From assembly GCA_009692605.1 (NCBI GenBank), contig SHYV01000011.1, forward strand, positions 1-36,487: a stretch of DNA of 36,487 bases. The letters are read 5' to 3'. Below, piece by piece: positions 9,666 to 19,487 of this stretch. The notes beneath the pieces were generated by a model. It was not told the DNA's origin. It saw only the letters and a program-made list of their open reading frames with translations, and searched no databases. Each line of letters starts with the position of its first letter. The first letter of the stretch is position 1. Source of the DNA: Myxococcales bacterium (GTDB lineage: Bacteria; Myxococcota_A; UBA796; SXON01). Position numbers and translations under genes: made by a program.

Positions 9666-12617
9666 ATGTCCCGCGCTGAAATCGCCATCCAGGAAGGCCG
9701 CTGCCTTCTCGCCTTCGGAGCCCGCTCGCTGGCCGACGTTGAAACGCTTGGCGAGCTCCGGCATCGTCCGGGCGTGCCCGCGGTCGTGCTCTCCGGCGAT
9801 GCCCGCACCCCAGCCACCGCGGTAACCGGCGATGCAGCCGCGCACGCGATGCGCGAGGGCGGCGTGATCGTGCTCGTCGAGCCGGACGTCGCAGACTCGG
9901 TAGGCCTGAACCTGCTCGCCGAGTCGGTGCGCACCGCCGGGCAGAAGCCCCGCCTGGTGATCGTCGCCCGGGCGTTCAACCCGTTCGCGCTGCCCACGCC
10001 GCTGCGGCTCCTGAAATTCGACCACGAAAAGAAGAACGCGAAAGACTTCTTGAAGGGTCTCCCCGTGCCGGCTCCAATCGCCGCACCTGCCGCAAAGGGC
10101 GGGAAAGCAGCCGCAAAGGCAGATGACGCCAAGAAGAAGGGCGGCGGAGCGCCCAGGATCCAGTTCGTAGGCCGGGAAGAGGAGCTCGCGACCTTCGCTG
10201 CGTTCATCGAGGCCGGCGGCCCCGTCGTCGTGGCTGGGCCACATGGGGTCGGCAAGCGCTGGCTCATCGAGAAGGCGCTCGGCACCTCCGGTTTGAAGCG
10301 ACTCCCCGACTTTTCGGTCGGCTGGGGCTCAGAGGCGGACGCGCTGTTCGCCCGGATCGCCTTGCTCGCCGCCGAGGTGGGCGATCATGCGCTCGGGGAC
10401 GCGCTGAAGCAGGCGGAGAGCCGCCCCGTTCCGGCCGAGCTGGTCAAGCTCGCCGCGGCGGCGCTCGCCAACGAGGCCCTCGCCGACCGCGTGCTGGTGA
10501 TCCAGCGCCTGGAGCACGCCCTGCGCCGGGACGGAACATTCCACCGCGAAGGCCGGCTGGAGATGCTCCTCCGCGAGCTGCTCACGGCGAAGAGCCGCCT
10601 CCATCTGGTCTTCGTCTCCACGATCCGGCCGCGGTTTTACCGGGAGGGCGAGGGGCGTGACCTGCAGGTGCTGGATCTGGCCGGACTGAAGGGAAAGGAG
10701 CTCCACGAGATCTTCGAGTCCTACCGTGTCGAGGACTTCGCCAGGGAGAACTACGGGCCGATCCACGAGCGAATTCATGGCCATCCGTTCGCGGCGCGGC
10801 TGTTCGCGGTCGCCATCCGCGACCCCGAAGCCCGCGCGGAGCTGATGGAGAAGCCGAAATTCATGGCCATGGAGACCCTCGCCGCCACCGACCCGATACG
10901 GCGCCGGATTGAGCGTGCGCTGAAGGGCCTGACCGAGGAGCAGCGCAAGGCGCTGGTCGTGCTTTCGCACTTCCGCCTGCCCATCCGCCAGGCCGACTTC
11001 GAAGGCACCCACATCGACCGCCAGATGCGGCTCGACCTGCTCGCCACCGGCCTGCTCGATCAGAACGAAGTGGCAGGTGAGAAGGTCTACGGCGTCCACA
11101 CCTTGGTGCGGGATGTGCTGGACGTGCGTGAGGACTACGACCTCCTCGAATACCTCGGCGACGAGACCCTCAAAGGCGCGCTGAAGCTGGACGACAAGGG
11201 TCAGGAGAAGCTGGCGTTCGCGCAGGAGGGCAACCGACTCCTGTTCGCGGCGCGTAAGCTGCGCAACCGGTGGAAGCTGCCGTTCCCTGACAACGACCCT
11301 GCGCTCGAGTCCATCCGCGGGCTCATCCGCTCCAAGGCGGCGCGCCCAGAGCTGGCCGAGCAGCGTCTCAAGGAGACGCTCGCGATGGACCCCTCCAACC
11401 CCGAGCTGATGCTGATGCGCGCCGAGCTCCTCATCGCGCTCGGCGCTGGGGCAGACAAGATCGCAGCCGCGTTCGCCGAAGCGGAGAAGCAGCCGACTCC
11501 TGAGGTCTTCCATCAGGAGACCAACTGGTGTGAGAAGACCAAAGGCGGCCGAGCCAAGGCGGTCGCGACGCTGCAGCGCGCTGCCGCTGCGTTCCCAACG
11601 AGCGGCCGACTGCGCCGACGTCTGGCGGGCGTGCTGCTGGAGCAGAACCGGCTTGACGACGCGATCGCCGCGCTCAAAGAGGCGCAGGCCCTCGAGCCGA
11701 TGATGCCGGACAGCTACGGGCTGCTCGGGGAAGTTTACTTGCTGGTCGGGGCCTTCGAGCTGGCGGAAGATGCGCTCTCGGAAGCGCGGCGGCTCGACCC
11801 CGAGAACGGTCTGCACCTGGCCCGACTCGGCGCGTTGATGGTCGAGCGCGGCGGGCTCGAAGACGAGGTCCGGCGCACGCAGGCGAACGAGATCCTGCAA
11901 GAGGCAGTGAAGCAGGACCAGCGCAACTACCTCGCCCATCTCTACCTCGGGCGATTGCTCTTGCGGACCGGCGGCGATCTGGAGCAGGCGGCCTGGGCGC
12001 TCAAGAAGGCTACCAAGCTGGACGAACGGGCTGCCAAGCCCTGGATCGACCTCGCGCTCCTGTCGATCACCCTCGGCCAGAAGGCGGTCGACCCGTCACA
12101 GCACTGGTTGTCGGCGGACAGCAGCATCGACGCCGCGCTGGCGATCGACGCCGGCGCGCCGGACGCTTTTTACGCGCGCGGCCTCCTGCGCCAGATGCAG
12201 GGGTACATCTTCGCGGCGGTGCCCGAGCTCCAAAAGGCGGTCGAGCGGAGCCTGCCAGAGTCGGCGACCCGGACGGCGGCCAACCAGGCCATCGAGGCGT
12301 GCACGGCGCTGATCGCGAGCGGTGCCGCCGTGGAAATGCAGAAGGCGGCCGAGGCGAACGGCCTCGCCCTGCCCGAAGTGAAGGCCACCGGCGGAGGCGA
12401 GCGACGTGAGGCGGGCAAGACCAGCCGTCGTCGCCGCGGGCGGAAGGGAGCGGCTGCTGACGCCACGCCGGGGGGCGAAGCCGCGCCGGAAGGCGAAGCC
12501 GCGCCGGAAGCCGAAGCAGCACCGGAAGCCGAAGCAGCACCGGAAGCCGAAGCAGCACCGGAAGCCGAAGCCGACTCGGGGGGCCCGGCAGCGGACGAGG
12601 ACGGCGCCGCCGGATAG
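9666..12617 (+). CDS. STAND-like P-loop NTPase with C-terminal TPR array and Ala/Glu/Pro repeat tail; N-terminal domain possibly a degenerate Rossmann/SIR2-like fold
   Basis: ATG 9666 in long ORF. GREEELATFAAFIEAGGPVVVAGPHGVGKRWLIEKAL (Walker A), DRVLVIQRLEHAL (Walker B-like position), TPR-like helices (PDSYGLLGEVYLLVGAFELAEDALSEARRLDPENG). Confidence 0.78.
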   Translation: MSRAEIAIQEGRCLLAFGARSLADVETLGELRHRPGVPAVVLSGDARTPATAVTGDAAAHAMREGGVIVLVEPDVADSVGLNLLAESVRTAGQKPRLVIVARAFNPFALPTPLRLLKFDHEKKNAKDFLKGLPVPAPIAAPAAKGGKAAAKADDAKKKGGGAPRIQFVGREEELATFAAFIEAGGPVVVAGPHGVGKRWLIEKALGTSGLKRLPDFSVGWGSEADALFARIALLAAEVGDHALGDALKQAESRPVPAELVKLAAAALANEALADRVLVIQRLEHALRRDGTFHREGRLEMLLRELLTAKSRLHLVFVSTIRPRFYREGEGRDLQVLDLAGLKGKELHEIFESYRVEDFARENYGPIHERIHGHPFAARLFAVAIRDPEARAELMEKPKFMAMETLAATDPIRRRIERALKGLTEEQRKALVVLSHFRLPIRQADFEGTHIDRQMRLDLLATGLLDQNEVAGEKVYGVHTLVRDVLDVREDYDLLEYLGDETLKGALKLDDKGQEKLAFAQEGNRLLFAARKLRNRWKLPFPDNDPALESIRGLIRSKAARPELAEQRLKETLAMDPSNPELMLMRAELLIALGAGADKIAAAFAEAEKQPTPEVFHQETNWCEKTKGGRAKAVATLQRAAAAFPTSGRLRRRLAGVLLEQNRLDDAIAALKEAQALEPMMPDSYGLLGEVYLLVGAFELAEDALSEARRLDPENGLHLARLGALMVERGGLEDEVRRTQANEILQEAVKQDQRNYLAHLYLGRLLLRTGGDLEQAAWALKKATKLDERAAKPWIDLALLSITLGQKAVDPSQHWLSADSSIDAALAIDAGAPDAFYARGLLRQMQGYIFAAVPELQKAVERSLPESATRTAANQAIEACTALIASGAAVEMQKAAEANGLALPEVKATGGGERREAGKTSRRRRGRKGAAADATPGGEAAPEGEAAPEAEAAPEAEAAPEAEAAPEAEADSGGPAADEDGAAG
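12481..12572 (+). repeat. In-frame 18-bp tandem repeat coding (AAPEAE)n
   Basis: gccgaagcagcaccggaa-type units giving PEGEAAPEAEAAPEAEAAPEAEAAPEAEA. Confidence 0.85.
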
Positions 12618-12625
12618 CTGCACGG

Positions 12626-13624
12626 GTGTCTGACGACCCTGCCGCTCTGGTCGCTCATGGCCACCCCGCTCCCCGGAGCAACCCGTTCCGGCACCTCGGG
12701 GCGTTGGCGCTGATCGTCGGTGGACTGCTGGCTGGCCTCACCGTAGGCGCGCTGCGAGAGGGCGCGCTGCTCACCGCCCTGATCCTGTATGCAGAGCCCC
12801 TGCCCACCGTGATCGGCGTCTGCCTCATCCACCTCTGTTTCGTGCGCGACCGATGGGCGCTCGGCGTCAGCGGTGCGCTCGGGCTCGGGAGCTTCCTGCT
12901 GCTCTCGCGCACCATCCCACCCGTCTCCCTGCCCTTGCCCGCGGCGAGCCCGCCCGGCGAGTTGGACGCGCTCGCCGCCTGCAGCGCCGAGGTCGCGCTA
13001 CCCGACTCACTGATCCTCGCCCTGTGGTCCGGCGCCGACAACCTGACCGCCGTGACCCGATTGACAGACGAGGCCGACGTCGTTGTCCTCGTGAATCCCC
13101 GGGTCGCAATGCCGCCGGGCGGTGGCGGACAGGCCGGAGAGTACACGATGGTGCCCGGTGGAACGATCGTCTGGTCGCGCGCCGGGTTCGCGGCGTGCGG
13201 CGACGAAGACACGTGGGCCGTCGGCCGGCACTCGGCGCTGGTCTTCGCCGCCCCCGGGCCAGACGTGTCCGTCCCACTCCTGATCTCCGGGCTCCCGCCG
13301 CTGGGCCCGGAGCTGGACGCCGAGGTGGCGACAGTGGCGATGGTCGCGGAGCTCCTCGGTGGCGCTGTGGTCGCCGCGGCCGGCTCCTTTCCGACCAGTT
13401 TTCAGCGCACGGACCAGAGGCTGGCCGGCGCCGGGCTGCGTCCCGTCCGTGTGCCGCCCAACGCACCTTCAACGTTTCGCGGGGTGCCGCTCCTGCCGCT
13501 CCGCGCGGTGGACCGAGTCTGGGTGACCGAGGCATGGTCGGGTCGAGCCAGAGCTCTGGAGAGCCAAACGGCTTGGTCCGCGCCCGTCCTGCTCCGTCTC
13601 GAGGCGACCTACCAGACGCCGTGA
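12626..13624 (+). CDS. Membrane protein with degenerate endonuclease/exonuclease/phosphatase-like extracytoplasmic domain
   Basis: GTG 8 nt after the preceding stop. Several N-terminal TM segments. LILALWSGADNLTAVTRLTDEADVVVLVNPRVA and C-term FRGVPLLPLRAVDRVWVTEAWSGRARALESQTAWSAPVLLRLE resemble the order of EEP motifs. Confidence 0.55.
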   Translation: MSDDPAALVAHGHPAPRSNPFRHLGALALIVGGLLAGLTVGALREGALLTALILYAEPLPTVIGVCLIHLCFVRDRWALGVSGALGLGSFLLLSRTIPPVSLPLPAASPPGELDALAACSAEVALPDSLILALWSGADNLTAVTRLTDEADVVVLVNPRVAMPPGGGGQAGEYTMVPGGTIVWSRAGFAACGDEDTWAVGRHSALVFAAPGPDVSVPLLISGLPPLGPELDAEVATVAMVAELLGGAVVAAAGSFPTSFQRTDQRLAGAGLRPVRVPPNAPSTFRGVPLLPLRAVDRVWVTEAWSGRARALESQTAWSAPVLLRLEATYQTP

Positions 13625-15504
13625 AGCCCCACTCCGGCCGGTGAGATGCTCAGCGACGTATGCAGCGGGCCGAGCACGATCCCCGTCCCCTCCAGCGCCA
13701 GACCGCCGACGACCAACGCGATGGTCGCCCAACGGCCCCCGTTGAACCGACTCTGGATCGCCTGCGCGTCAACGGGGGTGACCCCGCTCGGGTCGCCGAT
13801 CGCGGCCTGACCCTCTTCCCACGCCGGGTTCACCACAAGGAAATTGACGACTGCACCGCCGGCCAGCAGGGCCCCTCCGCCGCCCATCAGCGCGTACCCC
13901 AGCGTCCCGCTACCCGAGGACCCCGAGCGCTGCGCGCGGGCGTCGACCTTCGCCTGCGCCTTCTCCGCCGCCGCCTTGTCCGCATCTGCCTTGGCTGCAT
14001 CTGCCTTGGCGGCGGCCTCGCCCTCGGACTGCGCTTGGGCCTCGGCCTTGTCGGCTGCGCTCTTCTCGGCGGAGACCCTCGCCGCGGCTTCGGCCTCAGC
14101 CTTGGCCTTCGCGTCAGCTCCCGCCCGGTCGGACGCGACCTTCTCAGCCGCCGCCTTGTCCGCTGCGCTCTTCTCGGCTGCCGCCTTCGCCGCGGCCTCC
14201 GCCTTGCCCTTCCCGTCAGCTGCCGCCTTGTCCGCTGCGCTCTTCTCGGCCGCCGCCTTGTCCGCTGCGCTCTTCTCGGCCGCCGCCTTCGCCGCAGCTT
14301 CGGCCTCGGCCTTCGACTTCGCGTCCACAGCCGCCCTGTCCGACGCGCTCTTCTCGGCCGCTGCCTTCGCCGCAGCTTCGGCCTCAGCCTTGGCCTTCGC
14401 CTCAGCTGCCGCCTTGTCCGACGCGCTCTTCTCGGCCGCAGCCTTGTCCGACGCGCTCTTCTCGGCTGCCGCCTTCGCCGCGGCTTCGGCCTCCGCCTTG
14501 GCCTTCGCCTCAGCTGCCGCCTTGTCGGCCTCCGCCTTCACCGCGGCCTTCTCGGCAGCGACCTTCGCGGCCGCTTCCACGGCCCCCTTGGCATCCGCGA
14601 CCACCTTGTCCGCCGCGGCCTTGTCGGCGGCAGCCTTGTCCGCCGCCGCCTTGTCGCCGGCAGCCTTGTCCGCCGCCGCCTTGTCGCCGGCAGCCTTGTC
14701 CGCCACCGCCTTGTCGGCGGCAGCCTTGTCCGCCACCGCCTTGTCGGCGGCAGCCTTGTCCGCCACCGCCTTGTCGGCGGCAGCCTTGTCCGCCACCTTT
14801 GCATCGGCGGCGGCCTTCGCCTTAGCGGCCTTTTCGGCGGCAGCGTCCGTGCTCACGTTGTCGGTCTTTTTTGCCGGCTTCGCAGCTTTCATCCCCGGAT
14901 ATACGCCGCCCGAACAGAGGACGGTGTAGTCGGGTGGAGCCACCCCGAATGTGTACCAGGCGCCAACAAGGTTGCCCTCGCCGCAGCGAAGCTGAAGGAA
15001 GTGCTCACCCACGTGCACCGAGTCACCGGGCTCCCTACGGCCCCCGTCGATGAACAGCACAGCGTCCCCGCCGTCTTCAGGCAGGTTCAGCGGAACCTCC
15101 GCGTACCCTTTGACCTCACTGGCCACCGCGTAGTAGGCGTCCTGCCCGTCGATGTCGGTGAGGACCATTTCGTCAGGCCGGTAGGCCGGATCAAGGACGG
15201 CCGTGGCCCTCCATGCGTCCAACGACTTTTCATCGCGGTCCCCTCCATACCATTCCGCGACGCCCTTATAAAACAGTAGCCGGGAGAGGTCCTTCGCCGG
15301 GATGAGCTGGGCGTTGGCGGGGGCCGCTGCCTTAGCGGCGCCCAGCGCCTTCTGGGCGCCACGGTAGTCCTTCGCGACCAACTTCGCCTTGGCCTCGTCC
15401 ACCATCGCGACGAACGCGTTGTCCTCCGCACGAGCGACAGGGATGCAAACCACGGGCAGCCAAAGCGCGGCGATCAATCCGCACACGCCTAAGCGAGCAC
15501 CCAT
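13609..15504 (-). CDS. Secreted Ala/Lys/Asp-rich repeat protein (TolA-like low complexity) with C-terminal TM helices
   Basis: Start MGARLGVCGLIAALWLPVVCIPVARAEDN overlaps kinase stop (TGATG); long (K)AAADKA-type repeats; two C-terminal hydrophobic segments. Alternative start 15528. Confidence 0.82.
   Translation of the reverse strand: MGARLGVCGLIAALWLPVVCIPVARAEDNAFVAMVDEAKAKLVAKDYRGAQKALGAAKAAAPANAQLIPAKDLSRLLFYKGVAEWYGGDRDEKSLDAWRATAVLDPAYRPDEMVLTDIDGQDAYYAVASEVKGYAEVPLNLPEDGGDAVLFIDGGRREPGDSVHVGEHFLQLRCGEGNLVGAWYTFGVAPPDYTVLCSGGVYPGMKAAKPAKKTDNVSTDAAAEKAAKAKAAADAKVADKAAADKAVADKAAADKAVADKAAADKAVADKAAGDKAAADKAAGDKAAADKAAADKAAADKVVADAKGAVEAAAKVAAEKAAVKAEADKAAAEAKAKAEAEAAAKAAAEKSASDKAAAEKSASDKAAAEAKAKAEAEAAAKAAAEKSASDRAAVDAKSKAEAEAAAKAAAEKSAADKAAAEKSAADKAAADGKGKAEAAAKAAAEKSAADKAAAEKVASDRAGADAKAKAEAEAAARVSAEKSAADKAEAQAQSEGEAAAKADAAKADADKAAAEKAQAKVDARAQRSGSSGSGTLGYALMGGGGALLAGGAVVNFLVVNPAWEEGQAAIGDPSGVTPVDAQAIQSRFNGGRWATIALVVGGLALEGTGIVLGPLHTSLSISPAGVGLHGVW
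14611..14790 (-). repeat. 30-bp tandem repeat, 6 units, coding (DKAAADKAVA)-type decapeptides
   Basis: Units 14611-14640 ... 14761-14790 (cgccaccgccttgtcggcggcagccttgtc and close variants). Confidence 0.92.
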
Positions 15505-17240
15505 CAATGACACTCTCCGGCTTGCCATGCCTGCGCTCCCGCGTCGAGTTTGAATAGACAGGTGCTTCCTAATGTAACTGGGAAATCAGCGCGCACCGCG
15601 GCACCGCCGGTCGCCATCTTCACCTTGGTTCGGTAGGTGCCACCGTTCAAGTCCCTGAGCCTGAGAAAGCCGCTCCCATCCCAGTCACTCTTGAAGTCCG
15701 TCGAGTTGGTGATGTTCACCTCGACCGCCTTCTCATGAATGGAGAGCAGCACGCCCCCCTTCCCAGCGGCGTTCGGACCCCAGTCCATGTCTGCACTGCC
15801 AGTCGGAAGCGTCGCAGCCGAGAGGACTACTCCCGCCGTAGGCCCGTCCGCCGGCTGTCCCGCCGTACTGCTTAACACCAGAAGCCCGCCGCCTACCAAA
15901 AGAACCGCAAGGACGGCCACGATGCCCAAAGCGACCACCATTTTCAGCAGGCCCCCGCCCTTGGCGGGCGCCCCGTCGGCTTCGTTCTGCTCGTGAAAGT
16001 TGCCGGACGTCTTTGCCGGCGAGGGCATGGAAGACGGTTCACTGGGGGAGGGCATCGTCATCGGCCTACCGCCGGACCCGTCGATGGCCGGCGCAGCGGT
16101 CCCCGCGGGGTTCACGGTGGACAAGCCCAGAGGGACGCGAGGAGCCATCCCCGTCTCGGGCCGGCTCTTGGGGAAGTCGATCACTGGATTATGGGTCGAG
16201 GAAGCCTGAGGCGCGAACTCTTCGAGGGTGTAGCCTTCAGCACCGGTGAACCCTGAGCGCTCCTCGACGATGGTGACGCCCACGAGGGGGTCACTCGGGT
16301 CCTGAGGCGGCTTGTGGGAATCGTAGACGGTCCGGACGACGTCGCGGGCGAAGCGCTTCAGCCCGCCATCCCGCGTACGCTCGGCCAGATCCTCCATGAT
16401 GTCGTTCACCTCGGCCGCGGTGGGCCGCTGGGGCATCTCGTACGCGAGCATCCGAGCCAGAGCGTCCCGTGTCCGCTCGGCGTCGGCCGCAGGCAGCTGG
16501 GAGAGGTCGATCGCATCGATCTTCTCGCGCAGGGACGCCTCAAACTTCTCTGGACGAATCTGGATTTTTCCGTACGACTCCAGCGTGAGCAGCTCGTACA
16601 GCGTGATCCCGAGGCTGAAGATGTCGGCCGAGGTCGTGTCGTCCTCGCCCATCAGCCGTTCAGGGCTCATGTAGGCCGCGCTGCCGAACGCCAACGCCTG
16701 AGTCTTGGCCTCACGCTCCTCGAAGCTCGCTCGGGCCGTGCCGAAGTCGAGCACTTTCACGTCTCCCTCGACGGTCACCATCGCGTTCGACGGCTTGATG
16801 TCCCGGTGGATGACGTTGAGCGGTGCCCCGCCCTGCAAGGGGACGGTGTTGTAGGCGGCATCGAGCGCGGTGGCGATCTGCGCGATGACCTCGAACGCGG
16901 ACTGGCGCGGGAAGACCTTGCCGACTTCCTTGAGGTACTGCGTGATCGCCTTCAGGTCAACGCCCTGAAGGTACTCCATCACAATTGCGCACTGCCCATT
17001 GATCGCCGTCAGGTCTTCCACGCGCACGATATTTCGATGGCGGAGCTTACCGAGGAGCCGGGCTTCATCCCGGGAGCGCATGACGATCTCGTCGTTCCCG
17101 ACCCACTTGCCGTGCAGCACCTTGACGGCGACGATGGTCGAGAAGTTGTCACCCGACTTCATCTCGGCAAGGTACACCTTCCCAAATCCACCAGCGGCGA
17201 TCTCACTTACGAAGCGGAAGCGGCGGCTGCGGGACTCCAT
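15504..17240 (-). CDS. Hanks-type Ser/Thr protein kinase with single TM and extracytoplasmic PEGA-like tail
   Basis: AAGGFGKVYLAEM, AVKVLHG, NVIHRDIKPSNAMV, KVLDFGTA, GSAAYMSPERL. ATG 17240 has a GAGGAG RBS. TM helix LLKMVVALGIVAVLAVLLVGGGLLVL. Confidence 0.95.
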   Translation of the reverse strand: MESRSRRFRFVSEIAAGGFGKVYLAEMKSGDNFSTIVAVKVLHGKWVGNDEIVMRSRDEARLLGKLRHRNIVRVEDLTAINGQCAIVMEYLQGVDLKAITQYLKEVGKVFPRQSAFEVIAQIATALDAAYNTVPLQGGAPLNVIHRDIKPSNAMVTVEGDVKVLDFGTARASFEEREAKTQALAFGSAAYMSPERLMGEDDTTSADIFSLGITLYELLTLESYGKIQIRPEKFEASLREKIDAIDLSQLPAADAERTRDALARMLAYEMPQRPTAAEVNDIMEDLAERTRDGGLKRFARDVVRTVYDSHKPPQDPSDPLVGVTIVEERSGFTGAEGYTLEEFAPQASSTHNPVIDFPKSRPETGMAPRVPLGLSTVNPAGTAAPAIDGSGGRPMTMPSPSEPSSMPSPAKTSGNFHEQNEADGAPAKGGGLLKMVVALGIVAVLAVLLVGGGLLVLSSTAGQPADGPTAGVVLSAATLPTGSADMDWGPNAAGKGGVLLSIHEKAVEVNITNSTDFKSDWDGSGFLRLRDLNGGTYRTKVKMATGGAAVRADFPVTLGSTCLFKLDAGAQAWQAGECH

Positions 17241-17505
17241 TTCTCCTCGGGATTTGCAGATCAGATGGACGTGACCAGGTTTGGGCCAAACCACTTCGGC
17301 AAGCCCGGAACCAACGAGGCCCCGCAGGGCCTAGCCGTTGATCCGCGGCGCACCGCGGCAACGCAGGGCAACGATAGCACGCCGGGGGAGTCCGGGCACC
17401 GGATCCGGGGGCAAGGCGGCGCGGTCGGGGCAATTTTCTTGCCCGAAACCCGGCGCGCCGCGAGACCGCCCCCCAGAAGCCCCACCGGCGCGGTTACAAC
17501 CGCGC

Positions 17506-18402
17506 ATGCGCGCTTCGATTGATGTAGGCTCCAACTCCCTGCTCCTCCTTGTTCAGGACGACGCCGGGAGAGCGGTCGAGGACATCCAGCACGTCGTCGG
17601 CCTTGGAAAGGGCCTCGGCCCCGAACGCGGGCTCTTCCGGGCTGACCGGATGGAGGCCGCCATGACCGTGTTCCTCGACTACGCTGCGCGCGCAAACGCG
17701 CGGGGCGTCCCGCCGGGGCAGATCCGGGCGGTGGCGACATCCGCATCACGGCGCGCGCTGAACGCGCCGAAGTTCTACGCCGATGTGCACGCAAGATCCG
17801 GCATCCGGGTCGAGGTCATCTCCGGAGAAGAGGAAGCGCGCTACACCTGGCTCGGGAGCCTGGAGGGGATCGATCTCCCCCCGGGCCCCTGCATGGTGGT
17901 TGATCCCGGCGGCGGCTCCACCGAGGCGATCTTCGGTGAGGGGCGCCAGCTGCGCTCACGCGTATCGATGGAGGTCGGTACGGTCCGCCTGACCGAGGAG
18001 TTCCTGGGGTACGGCACCGTGTCGGCGGCCTCCTACGCGCGACTAAGGGCCCACGTGGACACCACCGTCGACGCGCTCGTCGTGCCGACCATCCCGAAGG
18101 CGGTCGTAGCGGTCGCGGGCACCGCCACGACCTTGGTATCGCTCGAGCTCGGCCTCTCGACCTACGAGCCCTCGCGGATTCACGGCGCGACCTTGGACAT
18201 CGCGGCGCTGCGGAAATGGATCGATAGGCTACTCGAGGCGTCGGCCGAGGGGCGGCAAAAGCTCGTCGCGGTCAGCCCCGGGCGAGCAGACACCCTGCTA
18301 GCCGGCGCGACGATCCTAGTCCGGGTGCTCGAAAAGGCACGCAGGCAAGCCTACATAGTCAGCAACCGCGGGCTGCGTCACGGAGTGCTGGTCGGTCGGT
18401 GA
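17506..18402 (+). CDS. Ppx/GppA family exopolyphosphatase/phosphatase
   Basis: MRASIDVGSNSLLLLV, VATSASRRALN, VISGEEEARYTWLG, VVDPGGGSTE, VAGTATTLVSLEL. Confidence 0.9.
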   Translation: MRASIDVGSNSLLLLVQDDAGRAVEDIQHVVGLGKGLGPERGLFRADRMEAAMTVFLDYAARANARGVPPGQIRAVATSASRRALNAPKFYADVHARSGIRVEVISGEEEARYTWLGSLEGIDLPPGPCMVVDPGGGSTEAIFGEGRQLRSRVSMEVGTVRLTEEFLGYGTVSAASYARLRAHVDTTVDALVVPTIPKAVVAVAGTATTLVSLELGLSTYEPSRIHGATLDIAALRKWIDRLLEASAEGRQKLVAVSPGRADTLLAGATILVRVLEKARRQAYIVSNRGLRHGVLVGR

Positions 18403-19469
18403 TGTCAGAACGCTGCATTCTGGTGGGAGGAGGACTACACGGGTGCGCGCTCGCTTTTCAGCTGGCGAGCCGAGGCGTGGAGGTCGTGGTGGTGGAGCGC
18501 GGCGTGGTGGGCGCGGAGGCGTCCACGGCGGCCGCCGGCATGCTCGCGCCTACCGCAGAGGCGTGGAGGCACGGCGGCAGCGCAACCGCCCACAGCATCG
18601 GCAAGGCGAGCCTCGGCCTTTACCCCGCGTGGCTCGCGCGGGTAGAAGCGGCATCCAGATGTCGCGTTCCACTGCATCTGACCGGCGTGCTCGTCGAGGG
18701 GGTCTCCTCGAGCTTGGCCGTCGGCGAGCAGCCCGCCCGGCGGCTCGGCGCTCAGGAGATCGCGGCGATCGAGCCGAGCCTCACCCTGTCGGAAGCGACC
18801 CTGGTCAGCGGAGAGGGGTGGCTCGACCCCCGCGTTCTCGTCCCCGCCGTGCAGGCCGCGGCCCGGGCCGCTGGCGCGTCTTTCGTGAGCGGCGAGGTGG
18901 TGGATGTATCGGCGGGCGCCGTCACGCTGCGCCGTGAGGGCGCCAAGGATCAGCTCACTGGCCGCATCGTGATCTGCGCCGGGGCCTGGACGGCCTGCGT
19001 TCCCGGCCTCGAGCGCCTTCCGGTGCGGCCGGTCCGGGGCCAGATGCTCTCCGTGCGGCCGTCCGGCCCGCCCCCCTCTCGGGTCGTGTTCTGCGCGGGC
19101 CCGCTAGGCAGCGGCTACATCGTGCCCCGCGAGGATGGGCGCGTGCTGGTGGGTTCCACCATGGAGGAGGTCGGGTTCGAGCGGGGCGTCACCGCCGCCG
19201 GCGTCTCCAGCATCCTCGCGGCGGCCTCGCACGCGTGGCCCGGGCTCGCCGACGCCGAGGTCCTCGAGGCCTGGTCGGGCTTTCGACCCGCCACGCCCGA
19301 CGGCCTACCGCTGCTCGGGGAATGGAACGGCGTCTGGGTCGCGACCGGCCACCACCGGAACGGCGTTTTACTGGCGCCGTTCACCGCCGCCATGGTCGCC
19401 GCCGCCCTGCTCGATGGCACCGCGGTGGATCCGGCGCTCGCGCCCGGCCGGTTCTTCCTGGCCGGGTAG
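18402..19469 (+). CDS. FAD-dependent glycine/D-amino acid oxidase family (ThiO-like)
   Basis: ILVGGGLHGCALAFQLASRGVEVVVVERG (dinucleotide-binding), STAAAGMLAP, RPVRGQML, GHHRNGVLLAP; TGATG coupling to the preceding gene (GTG 18399 alternative). Confidence 0.83.
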   Translation: MSERCILVGGGLHGCALAFQLASRGVEVVVVERGVVGAEASTAAAGMLAPTAEAWRHGGSATAHSIGKASLGLYPAWLARVEAASRCRVPLHLTGVLVEGVSSSLAVGEQPARRLGAQEIAAIEPSLTLSEATLVSGEGWLDPRVLVPAVQAAARAAGASFVSGEVVDVSAGAVTLRREGAKDQLTGRIVICAGAWTACVPGLERLPVRPVRGQMLSVRPSGPPPSRVVFCAGPLGSGYIVPREDGRVLVGSTMEEVGFERGVTAAGVSSILAAASHAWPGLADAEVLEAWSGFRPATPDGLPLLGEWNGVWVATGHHRNGVLLAPFTAAMVAAALLDGTAVDPALAPGRFFLAG

Positions 19470-19487
19470 CTCGCGACGCCCGAGGTC

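Noticed and set aside
10329-11939. 536-aa minus-strand ORF
   Set aside because: Antisense shadow of the STAND-TPR CDS; no recognisable domain.
13660-15279. 539-aa and 361-aa plus ORFs with Leu/Arg or Ala/Ser repeats
   Set aside because: Stop-free shadows of the GC-rich repeat array in the minus-strand Ala/Lys protein.
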